Source: Clavelina lepadiformis (lineage: Eukaryota; Chordata; Ascidiacea; Aplousobranchia; Clavelinidae). Taken from it: a DNA stretch of 64,000 bases. The notes beneath the pieces were generated by a model, which saw only the letters and a list, made by a program, of their open reading frames with translations, was not told the origin of the DNA and ran no database searches. Made by a program: the position numbers and the translations under genes. The DNA lies in contig NC_135242.1 in the NCBI RefSeq assembly GCF_947623445.1, positions 25,234,001-25,298,000 of the forward strand, given 5' to 3'. This document shows positions 11,891 to 24,067 of this stretch, piece by piece (within the stretch, counting starts at the first letter, position 1; each line of letters begins with the position of its first letter).

Positions 11891-14800
11891 CTCAACACTT
11901 TCCAATGATATGATCCGACCCGACATTTCTTTGTGACATAACAATAGTGTATTGTTGCAAAAGATGATTAAATTTAGTTAGTGTCAATGTTAATTTATGT
12001 TAATTGTCAACATAAATGTGGTTTTGCCGATATTACTTTGTATTAAATCAGAAGCCCCGTTGTATTAAATTCAAGCCCCTCTTGAATTCAAGCGAATCTA
12101 TGTGAGGCGGTCTATCAGTATGAAGCATTACTGTTAATTATTAACCAGTAAATATCGATAAAAGTATTTCTTCTAATTCACGGCAACTTCGTGGAAAGAA
12201 AGTTACGAAAAGACTGACCAGGAATATATCGTTATTTGAGTGATCGGGTTGAATGCCTGTGGGTGATAAAAAGAATCTCTATGACGTATAGAGCATCAGG
12301 CCACAAACGTGCACAGAAAAGAGCATTCAGTGAATATCTCGATCATTTGCGGTTTGTCAGCTTCAAACTTCCACTGAATGCTGCTGCAACAGAGCGTAAC
12401 TTTATATTCTCTCTTTGCTCCTGTTTCGCTGCATAAACAAGTGCACAAGTATTAACTGAATGAACCAACCTACCAAGTTGGAAAATATTGTCAGTGATTA
12501 AGTAACAATCACCGACAACACCTCGCTAATTTGACGTTTTGTATGACACGTACGGCGTCGATTGTGAGGTCATACAAATCAACTTGTACTTGACAATAAA
12601 AGAAGACTCTTGATGGCGGCGAGAGAATGGATGAACAGGAATTTTCAAGGACTGAGTTGAATCAACAAACCTACGACCACTTCAACATGGTGCGGCGACG
12701 TAGTGTACACAAGCCAGTGTTCGAGAAACTTGAAGAGCTTTATTGTATATTTCTGGGAATCTTTTCGATTCCGATAATTCTCAATAAAATTGTATAGCTC
12801 GCTACTGCAAGTTGGTTGGGTTGTTCAACTGCAAGCTGCAACAGCAATCAGGACCAGTTTTTGACCACAACCCAACGTAAGATAACGATACAAGACAAAG
12901 CTTATAGCCTTGTGAAGTATAGAGGTACGAAGAATTGCAAACCAACAGTGAAACGAATATCAAGTAAAATTATGTGACTTTAGTAATTACTCGCAAAATA
13001 CAATTTCTCCAGAACGCAAGTCGTAATCCTTCAGCGACCTGCAAACAATTTCCTGTTAAACGTTTTCAGCAGCTGCAGCTCTGCTCGCTTGTATGTGTTT
13101 TTCGTTGTGACGTGTTTTCCTGCTAACCAAGAAAAAAGCTGCTGTAGGCTGCACCGCTATTTATAGTTGCATCCAGAATTATTCATTATTGTTCTGAAAT
13201 GACCCAGTCGAGAGGACGTTAATATTTTGGTTGCCTCTATACTCAAAGTTATGTTTTACGGTGTTTAACCAATGAAGAAACAACTTAATCAATGTATCCT
13301 TTTATTTGTAGTCGAATCGAAAAGAATTTAAACAGAAGTGTTTGCGAAGAAAATGTCTGCAATCAGACAAGAATAAATCAGCACAAACAATCAAACTTTC
13401 TAATTGTAAAAAATGTACACGACCTTGGAGACTCATAATTTTCGTTAGACCACAATCAGCTAGATGCTGCAACTTTACGACTTGGCAGTGTGTTCAACTT
13501 GTTCAACTACAAGTTATAACTACAACAACTTGAAGCGTCATAACCTGATTTGGAATTATAATTTCTTAAAATGGATTTCAATTTTAACTGACACACAGAG
13601 GTATAGCACCAGTTGCTTTAAAAGAGCCAAAAATGGTTTTCAGAAGCCCTTGATGACGCATATAAGCCAATAACCATTTTCTGTTTAGTATAGGCTCAAC
13701 TTTCTCCCACTTTCCTGGTTGTCAGATTGCAAAGGTCTCCTTTAGTGTTTGAAAAAGAAAAATCAACAATCCGCTATGTAGCGCTGCGTAGACGTTTGTC
13801 ATGAATCTTATACTAAGTTGGCCCCGAAGACAAAATCCGACCGCATTCCAGTTCAAGCAGAGCATGAATTGATAAAAACCGAATGTTTGTCAGGTTTATT
13901 GTTCGAGACATACCTTCGTACAGGACATTATTATTTGTGGAAAATTGTATAAACAAACAAATGTTATAAATCCATTCAGCGCACGAAAGAAATTTCCTCA
14001 CAAAATGTTTGCAAAGATGTTAAATTCATCTACATAGCAATGATGGTTCAATAAAGTGAAGCTTGTGGAGGCTGAAGCTCATTTCTGTGGTTGGAAGTAA
14101 CCAGGGTTGTATAGACGAGAACAGGACCAGCACTCTATGATCGGTAGAATGAGATCTTATTCACTGACACATCACCCAGTGTACACTGACCAGCAATCAC
14201 TTTACGCCGAATAACCGAGGTTGATTACGTCATAATTATAAGGAGTGCTCTGACCTGTGTGTTTTATTTTAAAAGCGATTGGCCACCTGACAACCTGCAC
14301 AAATACGGCTTTCAATGTATGACGTCGATTATTAAGGCTTAAGTAATTGAAAAACAGCGCGCATGATATAAGCACTGACGAAACGGTAAACAAAAAAATA
14401 TCAAAAACGAGAAATTTAAATTTTCGGCTTAAATTCGACGGAAGTACTAAGTTTTTTACGATTTAATGTCACCAGGCTACTGTACATTTTTATCCCTGGT
14501 CTGTTGTGTAAGTTGGTGAAATTGCTGCGAGCCTCAGTTTTAATTATGACGGGTTGATTACCAACGTTTTCCTCTGCTTCTGTGAGCAGCAACAAGTACA
14601 TTCCAGGTTTGGGCGTTCTGCTGCATAGACGCTGCGAAGACGTATTTCCCATCCTGGGCAGTTTGTTGCGTTTTACAACGGTTTTAAAAATCTGTCGTTT
14701 TCAGCCCAAAAAGCTCCCAAAGTCGGTTTGTTAGCGCGACTGATTATTCAGGAGAAAGCCATAATTATTCATAACTGGATACAGTAAAGTTTTTTCTCGT

Positions 14801-14933
14801 CTGAACGCGAGTGAGTTGATTTAAAAACACGAATTGAAAAAATTTCCATAAAACTGATAAAATCCGATTTTTGTTTTGAATTTCATTTTCATATCATTTC
14901 GATGTTTCATCTAATTGACAAGCGACAGGCAAA
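11891..14933. other. intergenic region without a recognised gene
   Basis: I find no splice-joined coding frame. Open frames of 60-80 codons (for example 14416-14652 minus, with MGNTSS at its start) match nothing I recognise. The stretch near 12600-12760 and the repeated AACTTGCAACT-type words near 12810 and 13480 suggest old repeats that I cannot classify. Confidence 0.4.
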
Positions 14934-16472
14934 ATGTGTAGCACATGCACAGAATCTTCCATCATGCCTGATCTAAGCAACAAAGTTTGTCTTGTCACTG
15001 GCGCTTCGAGGGGCGTTGGCCGAGGCACAGCGCTTCAACTCGCTTGTTATGGAGCGACGTGTTATATTACTGGGAGGGAGTTGGCAACATTGGAAGATGT
15101 CCAAGCAGAGGTGAAAGCTAAAGTAATGGAGGCGACAATGCGGCTTGCGAGACCATTGTATTCATAATTTTGTTAAAACATGACCAATCAGAGAATTATG
15201 TTTCAAAACATTTTCGGTGATCTTTATTAAAACATAGACACAGTATAAACAAGGACACACTTACGGCCCAGGGTTGCCTAAAACTTTTGTAGAATGAGTG
15301 CGAACAAAAATTAACAAGTTAAGACGAAATTTATGGGAACATCGAAGCCACAAACAGTGAAATGAAACCTTTGATATTTAACAAAAGGCAGAAACAAGAT
15401 CTGATAAAACTCTGTTGTTTGCTGCGCAGGCACCCCGGCTAAATAGCGGCAGGATCTTCCCTGTGGAATGTGATCACAGAAATGATGAAAACACGAGGAG
15501 AGTTTTTGAGACAATTTCTGCCGAACAAAACGGACAACTCGACTTGCTGGTCAACAGTGTTTATGCTGCTGTGGAGGCGAGCTGGTCTTATCATTAAAGG
15601 CTGATTTAACATTATGCTTTGGTCCTCCAAGATTGTGAAAAAAAATTCTTAAAAATTAGCCGTTTGAAACTTAAATAAGATACAACTTTATAGCTCGTCT
15701 TTGCGAATTGTGAAGTCAGCTTTTGGGACGAGGACTTAGGTACTTGGGACCTTGTGAACAACGTCGGTTTAAGGTAAACCACAAAGAAACATTTAAAGAT
15801 CAAACCATTCAATCGCAAATTTCAAAGTATAAACCATACAAGGTCCATTAAGAGCAGCATTTAATTGTGGTAAAACTTAAGGTAAAGTTGTTCTTGTAAC
15901 ATTAACTTCTAAAGCCTAGTTGTGGCGAAGTGAGGTCACACCAATAGAAATTATGACTTGATATGTGGAATAATCAGTTTGATTACAGCATAATAGAACC
16001 TTAAATAATAACAAATCATATACATCAGTAGCTATAGTGACCGTATGTAGCCCTTAACAGCATATGTGCAATATTTCAGATAAACGTCATGAAGAAGACC
16101 GGACAGACTCTTCTAACAACGAGCTTGGCAATGAATGCAATTTTAAAGATGTTGACGGTAACTTTGTAACTTTCATAAAATTAACTTTTTAATTTCGACC
16201 CATTTTCACCACTTTTCTGTTCAGGGAAATCTCCTTTGAGTGAACGAAGTTTAAAAATGTTTACTGAGAGTTACGGTTGGAATAAATTGGCAAGTTTCGT
16301 TCCATCCCGGCTCAAGCTTCCGAAATGCCTCATTAGAATGGCGCTCTCAATCACCGGCCTTAAACCAGTGTTGACATCAAAGCGTGGACCCGATCAAGGA
16401 GTCGGTCAAGCTGCGGACCAAGCGGTTGACGTACAGAGAAGAAGGCAATATTACCGCCTAACGTTAACCTAA
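14934..16472 (+). pseudogene. DHRS1: DHRS1-like short-chain dehydrogenase lacking its catalytic exons
   Basis: Recognisable exons: 14934-15122 (or to 15110), 15430-15584, 15720-15773, 16080-16157, 16225-16472. The first encodes the NAD(P)-binding Rossmann start VTGASRGVGRGTALQL and YITGRELATL. The second gives LDLLVNSVYAAVE (NNxY-type motif) and the third FWDEDLGTWDLVNNVGLR. The last two give FKDVDG then LASFVPSRLKLPK, matching the DHRS1 C-terminus. About 150-160 residues that should carry the catalytic Ser and the YxxxK motif are absent. Only 306 bp separate exon 3 from the next one, and that interval has no such coding sequence. Exon 3 also ends in phase 2 while the next exon needs phase 1. 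So this is a gene with an internal deletion, or an assembly collapse. An intact gene would be an ER-associated oxidoreductase acting on steroids or other carbonyls. Confidence 0.72.
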
Positions 16473-17877
16473 TGTGAACGTTATAATACAAAAACCTAAA
16501 TCTACCTTGTAATCTAAAACTCAGTTTAAACCCTAAATGACTAAAATCAGCTTCTAGCATGTCCACTTCCCTCACCTACTGACCTAACCTAGGGTTACCA
16601 TATTTTCGTGGCCTAAAATCCGGACACTCTTTAGTGCCCACTAGCGGTTTTTAAAAATGAGGTATGAACACATTGTCTGTCAATATGACGTCACACTAGC
16701 AATGCTTTGCCTATCCATTGTATACCGGAGTGAATTTTTGAACATAGTGTCGTGAATTCACTAGGGCGACTAGGCTATTTCTGATTTGACCTCTGGTGAT
16801 CTCTAGGCTAGGGTCTAGGTCAGACACGTCGCGTGCCACGTGTTGGACACCCCTGATTTACAGGATTATTCCTGCAATTCTAATTCCCCCAAAACGCCCA
16901 TCATAAAATTCCGGACATTTGAGCATTTTTTTAAATTCCTCCCGGACGCAAAATTTAACCCTGCATTCCAGACATGTCCGGAATTTTCCGGACGGTATGG
17001 CAACCCTAAACTCCTAACCCCCTTATGTATGAATGAATGAATGAAAGCATATCGAACGCGTCATAGACTACCCACACCGTACTACTGATAAAATGACTGC
17101 AACATTGCTTCCCATATTATACAAGCTCCAGCATTGCACTACACACGGATGTAGGATGTGCGTCATAACAGTGCATTGTTTGATCGTCAAAAATAGAACA
17201 CAAACAACTAAACACCCTTGGTGAGGTGGCATCAAAGTATCGGTGACTATACGTTTAACTGATCGTTTGCAAAGAAATCAAATATCTGTAATTCAGTTGG
17301 TCAATAAATTAACAACTAAGATTTAATTACTTGCGTCAAGTTACTTTCCCGAGACTCGAGTCAAGTCATTTAAAAACGTGACTTGAGTCATTACAGCGCT
17401 GCTTTTCACGAACTCTGTTGTATTCGTTCAACGTAAAGTTTATCTGAAATAAGACACTTAACTGGTCGAAGAAATTGGAGCGTCCATAGACATTCGCGGC
17501 TGCTTCAACGAAAGAAGCGAAGAGCAAAATCGTTTCATCGACACAACATTACTAAAGCTCGCCTCAACTTGACCTGGCCTATTGAGCAAACCTTAAGCGT
17601 CATCGTAATTTATTAAAGTTTACAATTTGTCAATAAACAACAAATTTGGAGAAAGTTCAATTGCTCGTTTCTCTTCTTTTTGCGGCTTGGCAAGGAAGTG
17701 CTTTTCATTACCTAGGCACTGCATAGACAGTGACTTACGCAAAGGTCACAAAATTGGCACCAGAGCCATCCAACAGTATACGCCACACTTTCGAGGAGCC
17801 AGTAACGTACAGTGGCGGCGTATTAGTGGCAAAGTTTTACGCAAATTTTCTAGATAAAATTCATTTAAAATATCTGG
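16473..17877. other. intergenic region with a MITE-like element
   Basis: Apart from the inverted-repeat element at 16590-17008 I see no gene. Near 17337-17395 the word GACTTGAGTC/GACTCGAGTC occurs several times in both orientations, probably the remains of another short inverted-repeat element. Confidence 0.45.
16590..17008. mobile_element. MITE-like element with TAGGGTTRCCATA terminal inverted repeats
   Basis: The left end TAGGGTTACCATA is matched by the reverse complement of the right end (TAGGGTTGCCATA). Both ends are followed inward by CCGGACA-type subterminal words. The termini resemble non-autonomous hAT elements. I could not find a clean target-site duplication. The interior holds GTGTTGGACACCCCTG near 16838-16853, which looks like the end of a second, unrelated element. 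Confidence 0.6.
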
Positions 17878-20800
17878 TCAAGATTTCTTTCCTTGTTGCT
17901 TCATTGCTTTCTTCGCTTTGACCATCTCGACCAATTCCTGCAAAAATAAGATCATTTAAGCTCCTGCGCTCATAGCCGGTACGACGATAACCATGAGGCT
18001 ATGTAGTGGGATAGACATCACATAATAGATGACCTTATATCGCAGCATGCATTCCTTCTTGCTTCTCCCGGTCACGGCTTCAGCGATTTTCTCCCATCGT
18101 TGTTCGGTCGAAGTCGGATAAGTTTTTAAAGCTTGCTCCAATCTCTTCTGTTCCTCGCTGGTCCAAGTTTTCGATGCATCTAGGAACGCCGAAGCGACTA
18201 ATTAACCAACTATCCTCTGTATGAAGTTAATATTTTAGGTTTTATGACGTACCAAATCTCTTTGTGATGTCATTATCACTCGGTCCCAACGTCTTAACTT
18301 CAGCCGAATGTTTCTCTTGATATTTCTCGAAAGCTTTTTGATTGGCCTCAGCTTTAAGGTCGGATTCTTTCAAATTCTTCGCCCGAGCCAGGCACTCCCT
18401 GCCGCTTCGACCTTTCAAGCTCGAGTGAGTGTTCAAGTACTTCGCAACAACCTGCCATCTAGTGGTAAAAGTGTACCCGATCAAATATTTACCACTTATT
18501 AATTAATTACTACTTTGTAATTTGCATGGTTCGTAGATGAGAGAGGTGCCAAATGAAAGAAAGATTTCATGGCAAACAACAGGCGCTGAAATATTTCAAA
18601 GCTTTTCAAGTCACAGAAGCTCCCACCTGTCGGTGGTTCCAGCAGGAAATAAGTTGACGGCTTTAACAAGAAGTTGAAGATCCTCGTAGGACCAATCACA
18701 GGTCACCTTGCTTCCGTTTGTTGCACTTTTCGATTTACCAGCCGCTACCTCCAAGTGTTTTCGCTTTTCTTCGTCAATTTTCTTCTTCAGATCGTTGAGC
18801 TACAACAATAAAATGTAAAATTCCCCGACGAGCTCGAGCACAGATCCGGACTTCCTACCTCCCCCTCAATGATGCGGCTCGCTTCTTCCAATGATGATGA
18901 TGAAATCTTTTCATTCAGTTGTTGGAGCTGGAGCAGTTCTAGGTCGACACAGAGATGATTCAACTGATGTATCAACTCGAGTCTCTCCGACTCGCTGGAG
19001 CGAAAATAGTTCTTCTCCTAAAATAGTTTTATGAAGCAGAGAAATTTAATCCTGGTAATAGCTTCAGAATTATTTCGGAAGGTTTTTATCAAAATGATCC
19101 CACATCACAGAGCAGTGCTTACACTATCGTGGCCAAATAAGTGTGCAAATGCCACAACTATGCATTAAACCGAAAATACTTTGCAAAAAGTCTTTAATTT
19201 TTGTCGCTCTTTTTTCAGAAGTTTTTTCTCTTTCTCCTTCTCTTTTTTCGCCTCCGCTTGTTTCTTTTTTATTTCTTCCTCTGCTCTTCGCTCCTCTTCT
19301 TCTTTTCTTTTTTTCACTTTTCTCTCCTCCTCCTTTCTCTCTTCATTTGCTCTCCTCAGAGCCTCCACTTTCGCTGCTTTCTCATCTTCCCTGGAGCAAA
19401 AATGATCAGGATCAAATGAAAGAAACCCAGTGGGGGTCAAAGTTCATTCCTCTCAATATCTGAGCAATGCACACACCATAAACATATCACACATGACAAG
19501 GTGAGGTAGCTAACAAACTTTTTACTTTTTTTTCTTCTCCGCATCTTTAAATCGCTTTACTCTTGGATCACAGGCATATGCGTTGTCCACTAGTTGGCGC
19601 ATTCTTTGATTTTCTTCTTTTTTCCTCGTCGCTCTCGCAGCTCGGTTCTGTTTTTCCATCCAACGACGTTCGTAAGCACTTTTGAACCATAAACATCATA
19701 TCAATGTCACTACGAAATAATACGACATGATATGATTTGACAGATCAGTGATTTAATAACCCACTCTTCTGCTTTTTCTTTATTCTCCTCATCAAGGTAA
19801 GAATACTCCCTCCATGAATTGAAGTTGTACCAGAAATTATAAAAGCGATCCACCTCTTCAATGGAAGACCACTCATCACCGAGCAGTGGGACGTTTGCCT
19901 CCAACGACCACCTCGAGTTTCTCTCGAAGACACTCGTGAAAACGGGAAAGAAATTCTCCCTGAAAATAAGTGCAAATTATTCAACCCGAAGGATGTGGGG
20001 GAAAGGCTACAGAGGACGGAATGGATGGTTGGGGAGAGAATGCGGAAAAATAAGTTATTGAAAGTGGAAGGTATGGCAGTTATGATGGGACAAAGTTGGT
20101 TAAGATGTTTATGTGGAGAAAAGATTTGCCGTGGTAGAAGATGATGAGAAATTTGGTGGCGCAGAGGCAACAGGAGAGACTTGGAGTGTCACGGAACATG
20201 TAATCGAGCAGACTATGCAAAGATAGTGAAGGCTGACCATGGACGAGGTATGTGGAGAAAGTGAGTGAATGAATTACCGAGCGAGGCCAAACCTCAAATT
20301 TAGAAATAAATTGATTGTTATTGTTTTGCCATCAACTTTAATGACTCATGCAGTTATTAATTATCAACATGCTTTAAAGACTGGAAAAATACCTCGAGTT
20401 TTTATTCACTGACGGGATGTCGTCATCGAATATTGGGTCGATGCTGTCGTAGGATCGACGAGACTCCAGTGTTCCTAGAACCTCGTATGCTCTCGTGATG
20501 CAAGTGAAGTAATCGTCGCTTTCATTCGCACATTTCTCGCCCTGCCTTCGGCGCTTGTCAGGGTGGTGCTTCAAGACAGCTTTGCGATCTGAAACAAGTT
20601 GTTTGTGTCATGGAACAGCGAAGACGTGCAACATTTATTGTAAGTCTTCTGTGAAAGGCGATTCAATTTTTAAAACTAAAAATCCTTACAAGCAAATTTA
20701 ATCTGGTCCTGAGTGGCTCGATGTCTCAGTTTCGGCAACCCAAGCACGGCGTAGTGGTCCTGGTCCTTCCAATGCTTCGGATCTAAATCCTGTGGAAAGA

Positions 20801-20981
20801 AATCAGCATAAAAATCCAAAATTGAAATAAAGGCATCCTGTAATCACCTTTAGTTCCGCATATTCCACCAGGACAAGATCTTCGTCGCGGATTCCTCCCA
20901 ACTGCCGGGTCCGTTCTATTTGGTTAATAATTCTTTTTCTAATCCTCTCCTGGAAGTCTTGAATAAAGTTACCCACAGGAC
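17878..20981 (-). CDS. DNAJC2: DnaJ homologue with SANT domains (DNAJC2/ZRF1/MPP11), 5' end incomplete
   Basis: Minus-strand exons in gene order: 20981-20848, 20789-20690, 20588-20393, 19959-19765, 19678-19526, 19390-19180, 19017-18859, 18799-18627, 18458-18253, 18197-18034, 17937-17878. All are GT-AG and phase-compatible, about 583 codons (human 621 aa). The product is a ribosome-associated Hsp40 that pairs with Hsp70L1 and also acts on ubiquitinated H2A chromatin. Order of parts: [16 protein letters not shown], then [16 protein letters not shown], then the J domain with the catalytic HPD in LKHHPDKRR. Next come [20 protein letters not shown], a long Lys/Glu-rich charged helix (exon 19390-19180) that contacts the ribosome, and two SANT/Myb repeats. 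The first SANT repeat starts at [15 protein letters not shown] and the second at [15 protein letters not shown]. The C-terminus ends in [19 protein letters not shown]. The first coding exon is not certain. Confidence 0.92.
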
Positions 20982-22018
20982 CTAAAAATACAAAAAAAGT
21001 CAACACATCACATAAATCATGGCTTCTGGCTCGAAGTTAAACGAAACCTCACAAACTTATACGAGGTAAAATCTCTAAGAAACCTCTCATCGCTTTCATA
21101 ATTTTCAACTTGGAACCAACAACAATGCAATATGGATATTATGTGTTCAGAAACACCAACACAAAATAAGCAGGATATCATCACACTGCATGTTTTGTAC
21201 AGTCATATGGCTTATAGGGAATTTGGATACTAAACTATATAAATCCTGCCAAAGAAAAAAATCATTTCACAATTTTAACAACAACTTTGATTCATCATCA
21301 CGTGCATCAACCCATAGTTTTCTGTTTAAAAACTTACCGCTTGCAAATGTTTCATTTTGAATGGAACATTAATCCAATGCTTTTATTTGTGATTAATGTT
21401 GCCAATAAACACGCTATTATTGTCAAATCACCAAACATGGAACTGCACCTTTTATGCATGTGTTGGTCTAAATTGATTCATTTTGTTTGTTCTTTATTTT
21501 ACAAGCGCAAGCCTCTGAACACACAATTCTTTACTTACTAACTCAACCGATTGATTATACATCGGTGTTCTAACATTTAGGTTAATTTATTAGCATATAA
21601 ATTGGTGTGAATGTGTAAATTCATCGCACTCCTTGGTGAGTATTATGCATGCCAAGTTAGAAAGTCTGCACGCCGTGTAAAAATTGATGGCCATTGTTTC
21701 ACAGCAAACTTCCCAACTTGCTATGCATGTAAGGTATGTTCTAGACTTTCCACCAGAAAGAAAAATAATATAAACACATCAGTGCAACGCTTCATAACAC
21801 AGTATACCGGGAGCAATCACCAGGATATGAACCTTCATGCTCCGTATAAGACAATAAAGAAGATCACTGACCTTGGTGCGCATGGGATATTGCAACTATC
21901 CATCCTTTGCTTTTAAATCTTGACATTCTTTCAACAAAGCAGAGAAGTTGTGTCGAGATTTGAATCACTCTAACACTTTTGACAGGTGAGCAATAAACAC
22001 GGTATCAAAAAAACCAAC

Positions 22019-22260
22019 CTGCTTGGTTTCGCTGAGCCCACTCGGCTATTTCCTTAGGGTATACAGGGTAGGTACGCCTAGAGCTATATTTACATATGTA
22101 ATTAGTTTTAATCAGAGCTGGACAGGAGAGCTCCTTTTTCTTAGGAGTGATCTCGAGAACGACTTTCTTTTTTAAAGTAGGAACGGAACCACGAGCATGC
22201 TCCTTTTCAAGGGTTATTCGCTCTTCACTGTAATGCTGCGAACGTACAAAATGTATACAA
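22019..22260 (-). CDS. possible upstream exon of DNAJC2
   Basis: A minus-strand open frame ends in IAEWAQRNQA, followed by a donor GTTGGT at 22018-22017 in phase 1. That is exactly the phase needed to join the first firm DNAJC2 exon, giving QA-GPVGNF. The peptide (LKKKVVLEITPKKKE then YPVYPKEIAEW) is longer than the human N-terminus and I do not recognise it. The upstream limit is guessed from an AG near 22240-22250, and no start codon could be fixed. It could instead be an unrelated open frame. Confidence 0.3.
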
Positions 22261-23540
22261 ATGATTGGACTAAAATTTTTTAAGTTTTTGCACTGCAATA
22301 AGACCATAATTTTATGCAGTGAATAAAAAATGGCTGCTTTAAGACTATCGGAATGCGATTGATCGAAAAGGCGCCTCAGCCTCAGCGAACTTATTTTTTA
22401 CTGAAAATTTTCCAGCAAAATGAGAGAGCTCTTTTCTTTATAGAAGAGCGAAAACATGAGTGATGCTTTGATCATTGAGGAGCAAGTGATGCTCTTTATA
22501 CAAGAGCAATTGACCCTGCTCTGGTTTTAATTGTTTTATTTGCCAGCTGGCACTGTGCCAATGCAAGCACTGGTGAATTTTATGCGTCCTCTTTGCTTTT
22601 GCAATTCCATATCAAGATCCAGTATTGAGGGATTATTAAGTCATAATTTCCTTTCTGTTACCTCATAACTATTCCCTCCTTCTCATTCAGGCCTTTAAAT
22701 CGGAGTGAAAAGTACAAGAGACATAATTTTTTTTTATAAGAATCTTATTTTAATGGCAATAAACCTGCGTAGGCAAATACTAAGCTTTTCTGTGTTTACA
22801 GATATAAAAAACAACAGCAATTTATGATTTACTATTTATCTGTATATAATGATAATGAACCACAAATCTACAAATCTTGTCAGCCCAGTCAGATTCATTC
22901 CTCGATGTCACGTTGTAACGTCATTATCTGCCTTTCATGTTGGGGAATTTTTCCGTTTCAAGTCCACATGAAACGATGTGATTGCAACAGGTGTGAGAAA
23001 GATTTTAAAACCTACAGTAATCTAAACGAATTCAATTATTTTTTTAATTTATAAAACATAATACGTTAAAATTATATTTACGTTTTTAAATTCTTCATAA
23101 CTAGTTTTAAAATTTTTTGATAAGTCATGTTATTTTTATTTCTGTAAATTAACCTGAGTGGTGGTAAAATTAATATTTTGCGGTTACCACATATCCAGTT
23201 TGCCAGCGGGTTACCTTGCTGTTAGTAATTTGAAGATATTTGTGGATTTGTTCAAAACTTTCTATCTTGTTTCATCGACTTATTTATCAACGGAAGATGG
23301 AAGCCTAACTATTATTATCAAATAACCAATGAATATAAGCGTTGTGCCCAGATTTGAATTTCCCAGTCCTTCCTACTCTATGGGAGCTGAAATGCGTCCA
23401 ACCTACAAAATGTCTTGACCCTGAAATTTGGCAGCGTCTACTTAACGTGCAACAATTGTATCTTTAACGCGTTTTCTCCCCTAATTGTTAACAAAGTGCT
23501 TATTTTACCGTGTTTAGGGCACGCAGTCTGTTCTTAAAGA

Positions 23541-24067
23541 TTGGCGGTTAGGCTGTGACGATTACGTCACGAGGCTAGGAGAACTGGTATGCGAAAAGTT
23601 GATCTTAGCTATTAAAGGTTTTAATGGAATTAGATTTCGATTAGAAGTAGATTTAAGTTATATTCAAGTTGCTATTTTATATCACAAGTTAGTTTAACAA
23701 GAAACTGTAAAAAATAGCTTCGAACGCACGATTTTTTCTGCTGAAATAGCGGCAGACATTTGACAATAGTGGTGCACGTTTTATCAGAACCCATCCAGTT
23801 GTCTATTTCGTAGTTACAGCTTTTGTTTCATCTTGGTGCTCGAGAGATTTCTCAACCAAAAGCAACCAACTTTCCGATTTGGCGTGTATGCGCCTCAGGC
23901 TTGTAACCTTGCAAAGTACATATGCAATACACATGCGTTTTGAAAAAAGTTTTCTGCTGAATGGTCTAGAAATTCGGTGCCTCCCTTCCTCATCAACATG
24001 CGCATTAAACTTTTCCACATTGTTTTATAATAAACAAACTAGGCAAAATCTGAACGTTAGTTTATAA
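23541..24067. repeat. dispersed repeat, copy 1
   Basis: Two sub-blocks recur near 54 kb. The block around 23541-23745 has GGCGGTTAGG, AGGAGAAC and AAAAGTTGAT in order, and matches 54598-54770. The block around 23818-23890 has TTTGTTTCATCTTG, and matches 54388-54450. The blocks are in opposite order in the two copies. Identity by eye is about 70-80 percent. I cannot assign a family. Confidence 0.5.

Noticed and set aside
19143-19463. Plus-strand open frames rich in Phe, Ser and Leu
   Set aside because: They are the antisense of the Lys/Glu-rich charged helix of DNAJC2 on the minus strand, which has good splice sites and family similarity.
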